A DNA stretch of 64,000 nucleotides from Aplidium turbinatum (Eukaryota; Chordata; Ascidiacea; Aplousobranchia; Polyclinidae). Numbering within the stretch: the stretch's first letter is position 1; every line of letters starts with the position of its first letter. The stretch is taken from NCBI GenBank assembly GCA_918807975.1, contig OU964921.1, forward strand, positions 23,896,498 through 23,960,497. The letters run 5' to 3'. Below are positions 37,801-49,800 of the stretch, piece after piece. A model generated the notes under the pieces. It was not told the origin of the DNA and did no database searches. It was given only the letters and a program-made list of their open reading frames with translations. The position numbers and the translations under genes are program-made.

Positions 37801-40800
37801 TGCTCTTCCGCTGTAGTTCCACTTATCAAAATGTCATCCAGATAGACTGCTACACCTGGAAGGTCACTAGTTAAATCATCCATTATCTTTTGGAAATGGC
37901 CTGGGGCAGAAGAGATGCCAAATGGCATAACATTTTGCAGTAAAACCCCTCTATGGGTACTTAATGCCAATATTTTTCGACTCTTTGGACCTAACCTAAT
38001 CTGGTTATAAGCATCTGCCAGGTCAATCTTAGTGAATCCGTGGCCACCCCCTAGTTTACGCATTAAATCCTCTGGAAGAGGCAAAGGGTGCCTGTGAGTT
38101 TTAAGTTGTGGATTAACCGTCGAAGAATAGTCACCACAAACCCTTAATTTGGGTTTCTTACCTTCGGTAGAAGCCTTGCGAACTGGTACTACAGGAGTTC
38201 CCCAGTCGCAAAATTGTACAGGTGTCCAGATACCTTTTTCTATGCCGGCGTCATAGGCAAGAGCTAAGTCTTCTTGAATGGCGAAAGGCACTGGTCTGGG
38301 CTTTGAAAACACTGGTTTACAATCAGAGTTAAACTCAATCTCTAATTCGTAATCCTGAAGACAACCTAACTCAGGTTTAAATAAGTCTTCGTATTGGTCA
38401 CATAACTCGGAACATGATTTTTGCAAGTTAAAATCTATGTCGTTGTGACGATGAATAGCATGTAAAGATGAAGAAAAGAACTTATCTACCGAAATATCTA
38501 GTGCTTGAATAGCATCACGTCCTAATAAGTTAAGGTTAGGGATTTCACATACCATAAATTGAACTGTGGTTGTCTTTCCCGATTTGTTGCAGCTCGCTTC
38601 GGCAGTGAAAGATCCAATAATAGGCATCGAGTGCTTACTTGCCGACTGAAAACGTAGCTGCGGAGTCTGCAAGATAGGTTTGCCTAGCTGCGACCAAACT
38701 TCAGAAGAGATGAAATTTCCCCCTGTAGCTGTATCAAGTTCCATTAAGACGGGAAAAGACTTAATAAAAATTCGAACCTCGAGTTTAGGAACTTTACTCG
38801 ACGAATTATGAACAGTATTTACCTCCTGTATGCAGTTGACCTTAGAAGAATGAACTTGTGCGGCTTTTTTACGACATGCGGATTGTACATGCCCTGTAAG
38901 TTTACAGAAATGACAGACCGCATTTTTAAATCTGCAGTTGTTAGCAAGGTGATTAGAATTACCACATCGATAGCACTTACTTTGCTTGTTCGCATTAGCA
39001 CTGGCCACTGTAGCTTTCTTGAAAGAATATCGTCTATCGGTGCCTTTAACTTTATGTACCACCGACGGTTCAGTGCCAAACACCGTCTCCTTAGCCACTT
39101 TTGCAGCGTCTTCAGTTTCTATGGCTATTTCAAGAGCACGTGAAAAAGTAAGATCGTCAGGTTTAATTTTAAAGAGAGCTTTAAGAACTGCTTCGTTTCC
39201 TACCGAGCACATAAAACAAGTACGCAAAGCTTCATCTAAAGGATTAGTAATAGAAGAAAAGTCGCACGTGGCAGCGGCTTGCCTTATTCGTGCACCCAAT
39301 TCTGGAACAGTCTCACCTGGTTTCCGCTTCAAGTTGCTCCAGAAGCGAAATCGTTCACGAATAACGAAGCGCTTAGGGTCGAACTGTGCCTTCATGTAAT
39401 TCGAAATTTCCTCCATTGTAAGTTCATTGATTGGCTTTGCTGTAGACTCTTGTGCGGCCAGATTGAGGATCATCTTGTAGATGCTGGCTGACTGGTTAGT
39501 GAGGAAAACTTGAGCCTTCTTATCTTCAGGAACGGATTGTGCTTTTACAAATGTGCAAAAACGTGACCAATAATCAGTCCAAAGTTCTAAAGCTGAATCA
39601 AACTCACAAAATTTAGGAATAGCTTGAGATAATCGATTTTGGTTTTCTGATTCGCATGGAATTTTGAGGGCTGAAATTAACTCCTTCAGTTGTTCTTCAT
39701 GATGACGTTCTTGCTGTTGCATTTGTTGTTGTGCCTGTTCTTCTTGCTGTTGCCTTTGTTGTCGCGCCTGTTCTTCTTGTTGCTGCATTTGTTGTCGCAT
39801 ATGTTCTAGCTGCGACTGCATTAATTCCACCACCTTGTCCATATTGTAAAAATTAAAAGTTGTAGAAAGTAAAACTCGTAGGGACTAAAACTGAACACTT
39901 CTGCGTACCACTGTAAGTTTCTCGTTCAGACGTTCAGCATCCCATCCTCGTCGCCAAATAACTCTGTTGTGTTCTTAGCTCATTCAATCAGAGTCATACT
40001 GGAATTCTGTTTTATTATAAAATTGCACAACCAAGATATAGTGTGAAACCTGCAAAGTAAGCCCAAAACGAGAAGTGCCAATTAACAAAAGCAGTCGGAT
40101 GAATACTAAGCAAAAGAGAAGACCTGAGGGAAACGAAAACAAAGTACATCGTTTCAATGCAAATAAACTAAAATACATAACAGTTACTGTAAACACCGCT
40201 ATCAGTTATCGCTAGACCAAAGGTTCTTGGCTTCATTAAAATGCCCAAACTCAAACATAAAAAAAACTGCTGAGGACATGTCATATACCATTACAAAGCC
40301 TCTATAGGGGTGAAGGAGAGAAAAAGGTTGAGAACCCCTGTTTTGAAAATGCAAAAAAACGTTTGCAGGCAAAAGCCAAAGATGAGGTCAATCAGCTACC
40401 ATAACAAAGCGAGCTAAAGTCGACTTCGTTAGTTGAAAAATAATTTTTGAGATAGGGAAGAGATGTTTTGGTTGTTAATTTCAATGAACTACTGCGTAAA
40501 TATCATCAGCTTTATACAAATTGTAAGAAAACGAAAGCATGGCATGTAGGCTACCTGCTAATATAAATACTCGTGCAAACATTTCTGCATAGTCATGCGC
40601 ACAAATCGTAGTGACAACGTTATTTATGTAAATTGAACTCCTTATCATCTTGTGCTGGAAATCAGTAGCGCGTCTGGCAACACTACTATTTTTGCATCAT
40701 GTAATTTATTTTTGTTGTCTCAGCTATATTTTGTAATACCAACCATTGCAGCGAAAAAAATGTCCCACAACCAGTATGGGCTCTAATCTCATCCATGAAA

Positions 40801-43800
40801 GATCACATCGGGGTTGATACATACGACGATGATATTGGTATAATGGTAATTGGTAATAGTTTGTGCAGTGCACACAAAATCGTTGCTGTCATGCTAAGGA
40901 TATTTACAGCTTGCACTCTTAAATTTAGTGTTTATTATCTTGAAGTGGCTACAAGTCATCCTCCAACAGATGCAAGGCCGAACCCATCCATCAAGCGAAC
41001 AACATCGAAGAGTTGAGTGCGGAACTAGAGAAAGCAAAGGTGATAGGCCAAGAGCAGAAGGAGACACAGAAGGTACGAAACGTCATTACAAAGTTACGTA
41101 AACACTTACACATGAGCTCCACATTTCATTATGCAACTGTTTTTTTTTTCACTCGGTAGAGCAGTATACATTACATACGATGTAAGGTATATCGTGCATA
41201 GTTTTGTTTCTAAGTTTAGAGAAATTACTCCCTAACATTGACGTAGATGAAATATTTACGTGGTAAATCAACTTCATTTTACAGTTTTTAAATCGTTATG
41301 CCATGTGCAATATTGCATTTCACAAAGATATTTTGCATCTAAAAATGTAATTACAAAATTGTTAATCTTTTGGTGACCACAGATTATACTTTTTTTTGGA
41401 AATGGCGGAAGTAACTTTTAATGTTTCGTTTAACATTTTGTGATCACTTAGACCAGCATACAATAATATGGTCACTGGTCAGTGGTCACTGTAAAAAGTA
41501 AAAAAAAATTAAAGAAGAGATAGGTCTACTTGGTGATCAGTCTAATTCAACATCATACTTTTGTAGCATTTTCGCAATATTTGGAGTGACGTCTCATTGT
41601 GGGCCAAGCTTAGAGCTCACATGAGTACTCTGCGTAGTTTTAGAGGTCATTCATTCTGTCACAGCGTGTGAGTTTGCTCTATCCGTGGATTTTGAACCGA
41701 AACAACTAACCCATTAATAACCTTTTGTTTTCACAATGATGAAGTGATTTTTTCAATTATCTTCATTTACTCTACTTGTTGCCAGAAACAGAAGAAATCT
41801 AGGAAGCTGTATGTTGAGATTGAAATACTTCAGCATAGAATTAATTATTAAGACATTTTATCAGGCTAAAATATCAGAGGAGTTGTCTTGTGCGGGCGCC
41901 CGGTGCCGCGGGGAGCGCCATGAAGACATCATATTGCGACAGTGCGAAGCTCTGGCGGAACTACGGGCGAGAGTAAAGGCCTTGGAACAAATCCAACCTC
42001 CGCGTAAGCACCTGCAATTTATGATGTCAACCTTCTTCATTTTAAGCTTGCGTGACCACATACATTTTTACATGTGATAGTACTGTATAGTGTATATCAT
42101 TCATTAAACATTTTGCGTCTTTTTTACAGTCAGTAAACATATGGATTTTTTGAAATAATATCTAACGTCACACTGATGTAGAAAAATAACAACCTGTGAA
42201 ATTTTTGATACATCACCTTCTCATGATTTCTTGCGCCTCCTTTTGGCATGCGTTAGTTGCAGTAATTCTTTCACTCCAACGAAACGTTTTGTTTTCAGCA
42301 GTTTTGCGTTGCTCGACTCTTAAATTGAGAAAGTGATTCAACTTCTCCTTTATTTATCACCTGTGTTTCTTTTTTACTCTTAACGAATCACAAAACTTAA
42401 GAAAGCTTTATTCAAGTCTACGTCATTGGAATTATATCCCAAATCGGCATTATTACGTAACTTCGTCTCAACCAACAACATTTAAACTGTATGCTTATGC
42501 CGATGATCTGGCTATAGTGCACAACGCTTCGGAATGGTCCCCACGGCAAAGGAATCTAACCCAAGATATAGCTAAGATGACAGACTACCTCTACAAGTGA
42601 ATACTCAAGCTCAGCAGAACTAAAACCGTGCCGACTGCTTTACATCCGAATAATAGGGAAGCAAAGCGTGTTAATTTTGTTGCAGTGAAACAAGTTGACA
42701 GATTTAAATATCTTCCGGAAGCCTTCAACAAGCTTCCACCACGGCCTACTAGAACACGGCCAAATATGTTGCTATTTGGGTAAATTTCTAAGAGTCTTAA
42801 TTGTTACAATCATAGCCATGACAAACCTGTCATTTTCCCACTTGCAGAAGTATGTGGTTAGCGCGTTGGGCTCGCAGTCGAGAGCCTGCATGTTCGACTC
42901 CAGCCACCCGCACTTGCTGTTGTTTCTCTGGGCAAGAAACTTTACGATAATTGCCTCTACCTAGTGATCGATTTCGAGTAATGGGTAGTACCAAATTTAA
43001 GTCATAAGTAGAGTAAACAACCGGAAACAGACATTGCTGTCGGCTGCAGCGTGGGTCAGGTGTACGTCGGAAGGCGTAAACCGATGCATAGCGCTCAAGT
43101 CCGCTTTCCCGCAATGCAGGATAAAGATAAACAAACAAACAAAATGTAAAATAAGAAATATTTGCATCTAGACATATATTTGGCTTATTTTGACGGAGAT
43201 TAGATATGTACGTTAAGCACAACTTATGCAATAATAATGTAAAATATGTAAGACTTTCCAACTGCATCCTGGAGGTAGTCTCATAATACAGTCGTTAGGT
43301 TTTTTGTATAGCATGGTCTTTCGCCAAAAGACATATTTTACTTGCAAAATTAAACTTGGCGAAAAGCAATACAAACTAAAATTTAAATTGGCACATCTAA
43401 TGAACAGCTTACAACATAGAATTCACAAAAAATCCTTGACATTTTAAATGGAACATGCAATTGCACCAAACGATTCTACCTCCAGGGTGCAGTTGGAAAG
43501 TTTTACATATTACATTATTATTGTGTAAACTGTGCTCAACGTACATACCTAATCTCCGGTTAAACAAGCCAAACATATGTCTAGATGCAAATATTGCTTA
43601 TTTTACTTACTTCTGGAAATGGGAAGATGTCAGGTTTGTCATAGTTATGATTGTAACAATTCAGACTCTTAGAAATATCCTCAAATAGCAACATATTTGG
43701 CCGTGTTCTAGTAGGTCGTGCTTCCACTCTTGAGAGCAGAAATTGGTGTTGCTTGAATCGAACCTGCTACGGAGTCGAGAGAAATAAAGCAATCTTTCTT

Positions 43801-46800
43801 TTATAGAAGACTCCCGAGCTAATGTGTGATTGTGGCTTAGACAATTAGACGATGAAGCATATCCTCACAAAATACCCTCTTAGTCCTTCCTGTGACGACA
43901 ATGACCTAAAAAACATTACAGACAGTGCTCTTATCTGGCTCTGACACTGACGTAGCAAGCTACGAATGAATAGCAATAATGACACTGAAAAAAAGAGAAT
44001 CGATATTGCAAAAGACACTTTCCGTAAAATGAGCTCAATCTTCAAGAATAAACAACATTAGCCCAGTCTTCAAGAACATGGCAATGAAAACTAAAATTAA
44101 AGTTTTAAAATCATATGTGGGATCAGATTTAACCTACGGATGCGAATGCAGGACAATAAGCAACAAAATGATAAAAAAAAAAACAGGCTGCTGAGATGTC
44201 GTTTATCAAAAGAAAATTGAGGATTTCTTGACGTGAAAAGAAAAGTGATAGACTAACGAAATTCTAGAATTGACTAAAATAGAAAGTAGATTAATAATAA
44301 CAGTTAAAAAGCGTCACATGCAATTTATAAGTCATATTCACAGACATGGAAATATGGAAAAATTAACCCTATTTAGTATGATACATGGCCACCTTGAGAT
44401 GCGGCCTGATTTGTCACATTTTGCAGATTTTGATTACAGCTCCTGCTGGTGTTTGACTGAAATTTTCTGAGATGTTTTTACTGTCTCCTAATGATATAAA
44501 AGCTTTTTGTTGCCTTGGGGAAGCAGTAGCAAATGAGAAAAAGTAAGATGAAAAACGCTGAATCAGACTATTATTGAAAAATTAACAGTCTGACTAAAAT
44601 CTACGAAATCAAAACTTCTTTGTTTTTCAACATCTGAGGATGTTAAAACCTATTGTGTCATTTGGGGAAAACAGTAAAGAAAGCGTAAAAATATAATTTT
44701 TAGAAAAATTTATTTAAACATTTGCCCAAAGTTAGCAAAATCTGGAAATTTCTGCAAAATGTGACAAATCAGGCCGTATCTTTAGGTGGCCATGTATGAT
44801 ACAAGGAAAAAGAAGTAGAGATTGACAAAGATTAACTTATTTAAACAGAGTCAATCAATGGGCCACAAACACAACAGTTAAAACTAAACATTTTATGCGA
44901 ATGTAAAATGACAGAGATGTTTGGAAGACCATGATCGTCAACGTTTGTACAGTAGAATTCGCCTATAGTGACTTTGGCTATAGTGACACTTTGCCTATAG
45001 TGACACATGTTGCAAAGTCCCGTTTGCATACGCAACAGTTGAGTAGAATTCGGCTATAGTGACACTTCGGTTATGGTGACACTTTTTTCGCGGTCCCTTC
45101 AGGTGTCACTATAGGCGAATTCTACTGTATCAGATCAGGCACATATTCATGTAAAAATCATGTAAAAAAATCCGTTTATTAATAGGGCAAAAGTGTGGCT
45201 ATACTTTGAGTGCAGCCCACCCACTGTAGAATAAGGGATTAAGTTTGCTGGTGGAGTGGTAACAATGATCACCCTTTCGTATTACTAGGGAGATCTTGTG
45301 AAACAAATACTTTATTGTATTACAGTGCCCAGCCAACAGCAAGCACTTCAACAGGTTATTTTGTTGAAGAAAGAACTTGCTGAGATCCGCGCACGTCAAG
45401 CGATAGGCGAAGACGAGAATTTCCAGGCACAGATGTTTCTCGATAACCAGGCATGTGATATCTCAAAATTCCCATTTTCCAATGAAATTCTTTTTTACCA
45501 AAAAACATCACTTAAACGTTGTTGTGGTGCATTAAAACTGCTGTCATCACCATAGTTTCAGCTCTGTTTTGTTTTTTAGTTCCTTGTCTACCAGGTCATC
45601 ATTGAACGTGTTTTTTCTTTGTTCACATATTTTTTGCGTTTTGTGTCAAAGTACAGCAACCTATTCCTTGAATCGCGTTGGACTAACAATGAGGGTTGTG
45701 AAAAGTTTTTCGTCGGGCCAAGCATAACACTGGCCAACAAACGAATTTTGGTCAAAGGAACGACATGTGAGAACTGACGCAAACTGTCATGCAAACTGAT
45801 GCCCATAAAATCGCGCATTCTCTTGCTTTTCAGAACTTGCTATTCCATCGTTTGGCTGTGATGCCGTACAATTACTATAGCTCCCATTATACATTCTACG
45901 GGGTCATCAATAATAATTAACGTTACAACTTCAAACAACTGTATTTAACAAATGGTAGACAATTTTTGAGTAATAAACATATAATATTATTGTCAAATAA
46001 ATAAATATTTAGGAAAAACAAGTTGTACTCAATGTGTCCACCATTTGCATCGATAACAAGTCGGGAACGATTTGAATAGGACTTGCAAGAGTCATGAATA
46101 ACTCTGAGATATTTCGGTCCATTCTTTTTTTTTTATTAGCCTTCAGCGCTTCCAAACTTTGGTGGTATTTAGACGAAACCTTGCTCTCCAGGTAAGAACA
46201 GATACCAAAGTCTAGGGGGTTCAGGTCTGGGGATGAAGGAGACCATTCTTCCTTGGAAAATGAAGAACGGCACATTGGCTGAAAGCCAGTTTTGCGTTCT
46301 CTTAGTTCCATGTGAAGGGGAAGAACCTTGTTGGAATGACCAATTACGTTTTTTGAAGTGTTTCTTTGCCCAAGGTAACAATGCACCCTCAAGAATATCA
46401 TTTCGGTAGTTTTCTTGGTCCACAAAAGTTAATGGACTCCTTCCTGATTCGTTGACTGCGGCCCACACCATCATTGATGCCGCCCCTTGTCTCCGAGTGA
46501 CTACTCGCGGTTCCACGTCACCATCTCTTGACCAAACACGACCATTCTGACTGTTAAAATGATGCTGGACATCAAATTTATTCTCATCGCTGAACACAAG
46601 GTTTGGCAGCGTGCCTCCTTCAATGCGTGAGAGCAGAATTCTGGCTCTGGAGAGACGTTTCTCAATGGCATTGGCATTTAGCAACTGTTTCTTCATGTGT
46701 TTGAATGGGCTCATCTTCAAATCCTTCTTGAGAACTGTGAACATGGTTCCATAGCCCGATTTCGCCTCCTTTGCCAGTTTTTGAATGGATCTCTGGGATT

Positions 46801-49800
46801 TCTTCGCACCTTTTCTCTGGTTGCTTTTATCAATTTTGAAGTTCCGGCGCTTCGAGGGCGACCTTGGCCATGTCGATTTTTGACATTTCTAGTTTCTTTG
46901 TGTCTTTGAGAGTTTTCCAGGCTTTCTGTTAATTTTAGGTCCTTGCAAATATCACTCCTTGACATGCCCGATTTGGAGAGTTCTACAATAGCTATTCTTT
47001 TATCAAAACTTTCCATCATGGCCTATAAAATTTAGGCCTAAAGAATATAAAATCGAAAAATGTTCAATTTATTAGCATTTAACGCTAAATATTGATGTTA
47101 AATACAGTTGTTTAAAGTTGTAACGTTAATTTAATTATTATTGATGACCCTGTATTTAATTACGTTTGAGTAACTCTATATGAAGGGAGTTTTCATAACC
47201 TCGTAAGTTCGCCTAAATTCATCAACAGTGTCACGATCAATGTGCAATAGGGTGGGCCGTCAATGCACTTTTTTTGTCAAATCACTTAGCAACTCGGCTC
47301 AGATAGGAGGCTTAGGTCACAAACAATTAATCTAAAAATTTTTTTTAGATCGGGCGGCGGGAAGACGCCGCACAAAAAATCAATATCACCTAAATGCAAT
47401 AAAAAACTTTTTTTTTTCCAAAAAAAAAAAAAAAGTGCGGTAATTAAAAAAGTAAAAAATACACAAAACGACGTAAACACAGTCAAAAACAATCACAGAA
47501 CGTAATCTTTCTTTGACTCAAAACGTGAACGCTGTGAGCGAGCAGCAGTTCGCGTCAGAATGAGTTCATGTCTGCGGTCATGGCCGATGACTTCATCGCT
47601 CACTTCGGTGACGAGTTTGATTGCGCGCTCAACTGCTTGTGTGCAGCACGGAAAACTGTCAATCGATGTAGGAAAATCGGTCTCGACGAAAAGCTCTGTG
47701 AGCTGTTGGATGCTGAAATCACGTAAAATTGGTGGCTCAGTGAGCTTCTGCTCGCTCCACCGGAGCAACGAGTTTGTTGTCAAGTCTGTGTACTCAAAGT
47801 TTATTTTGGGAATTTCGAAACGACGTATCCCACCCGTGTAATCGTCCCTTGCTTTCTGGATCCGATGAACTGCGAGCTTACGCATTGGCTTAGACTCGTC
47901 ATGCAGAAGAGCCAACACTACATTCTCCGGATGCGCAGCGAAGGCGTTTGTCTGTAGGCAACTGTCGACGACTTTTTTTAATTGGCCTGTCAGATAGCGA
48001 GTCAGCTTAACCAACCGAAGGAAAGACCGAGCAGCGAAGTGAATCTTATTGTTTCGCTTGATAGTAAACCACATGGGAGCGTAAACTTTAACGATGTACT
48101 TCGTCATTTCTATCAGCGCCTCTGTTGGTTCTGGCTCCGAGATATAAAGTCGGCATATCCTTGAAGCGAGAGTAAGCCATCGTGCATGACCCTGTTTTCC
48201 TGGATCACGGAATCGAATGCTTTCTGGAGGCAGACTTCCCTCGATGACCAACACGATATCGAGCAGATACTTTTGATCGCCGCTAATATCCATCACCTCA
48301 TCGACTTCTGTCAGGTTGGATTTTATCTTCTCGAACTCGACGACTGCAAATTCTCCCATTTTGTACTTATCATTAGCGACGACACGGCCGATAAATCCTT
48401 TGAAGGTTTGCGGTCCTGATGATTTCCCGTCCAACTCGCCGAAGAGATGCCGAAGCGGGAGTTCGTTGAGGTGAAACTGGCAAATCGACCATTGTACCGC
48501 ACTCCCGATATGTTGCTCAATGCTGGTGATGGCTCCTGTGTGCTTACCTGTATTGACGGCAGTTCCGTCGCAGCCAACGACCTGAATGCCTTTCACGTCA
48601 ATTCCCTTGACTTCAAGAGCAGCCAACATCGTTTTGGCAATGTTGTTTCCAGTTGAACGCCCTTGAATGGAAACGTGGTCGATATATTCACCTCCTGGGT
48701 ATTTCAGCATCACGTAGTGGTCTTCGATTGATTTTTGACGATAGCCAGTTATGCCATTCAATGTAAGGGCTTTATCCTTTCTGCCGTCAAAGTAAAGGCC
48801 TTCAACTATTGTGCCGAGCGAAATTGAAGCAAAGTGATTCATCTCTAAACGAAGCCGTTTTCGTGCACGAACGAGCTTGTTTTTATCCACTACCATCATC
48901 CGATTGAAATCATCTTTTGTGTCCAGTAATGTTGCGGTGGCGAGGGCAGCTGCTGCTCTACTCGAAATTCCATACCTTTCCGCCTCACGCGCAACTGTAC
49001 GAAGATCGAAAGTACATCGCTCCTGCTCTTCTTCGATTTCTTCTCTGCCGATCGAGCACTCTGAAGGGAAGCGCCTTCTAGGAGTTTCTTCTGTATTGTC
49101 GTCATCCGAGTCTTGAGTACATTCTTCGCGTTCTTCCCGCTCTTTTTCTCGCTTCTCTCTCAAAAGCAATTGCTCCTTCCGCTCGTCCCTCTTCTTCTCA
49201 GATTTTTCCGCCTTCCAATCGACGTTTCCAATGAAACCAATGCGTGCTCCGCGTTGGTCTTTAACAAAATCAACCTCGCGTGAATGCAGCGATTTGTCGT
49301 CAACGACGTCGAAAAGAGTGTCGAGGCAAAGACTGGCCTTCATTGAAGCTTTCCATTCAGCCGTCTTTCTCGCCGTGGGGATTTTATTCTTCATCTTAAC
49401 CATGGCCCATTGCTTCAGAATCTTCTTGATCACTCCCTCACGCGTAATGATCGCCACTGTGGCGAAATTGTAGAATATGTAGATGCTTGTTATCTTAGTC
49501 GCCACTGCTTCCGCCATTTCGCGCAGCCCCATTTCCTTCTTGCAATCTCCGGTGTCCTTCTTCTTCATGATTTTGTATTGTTCTTTCACTTGGGCGCAAT
49601 ATCGGAGAATGTCACCACTGGTGGGAAGAACCAGTTCATTCATTTCTTTGGCAAAGCCGAACACCGGATCAGCAGATCGAGTATATGCGGCCATGTTATA
49701 ACTATTGCAGACCAATTAACTGCAATTAATTGGTAAACTGCCACCGGTAGCCTACTGATTACTTGTATTCAATCAATCAATGTAAAATTCGACGTAGGCT

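Larger units (their letters stand above)
35394..40182 (-). mobile_element. Ty3/gypsy LTR retrotransposon, Mag-like, whole-looking and young
   Basis: Two 218-bp LTRs (35394-35611 and 39965-40182) begin TGTTGTGTTC and end ACATAACA. They differ at about 3 positions, so the insertion is recent. Flanking 5-bp duplications are GTTAC (35389-35393 and 40183-40187). One long reading frame covers the internal region on the minus strand. Domain order gag, protease, reverse transcriptase, RNase H, integrase marks Ty3/gypsy, and two CCHC knuckles suggest the Mag clade. A purine-rich tract abuts the left LTR, as expected for the 3' side. It sits antisense in an intron of the host gene. Confidence 0.95.

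Noticed and set aside
38808-39143. + strand ORFs opposite the gypsy element and opposite the E3 transposase
   Set aside because: They mirror strongly coding minus-strand frames and have no family resemblance of their own.
41786-41812. Nine-codon microexon between exons 15 and 16
   Set aside because: Good acceptor but poor donor, and exons 15 and 16 already join in frame without it.
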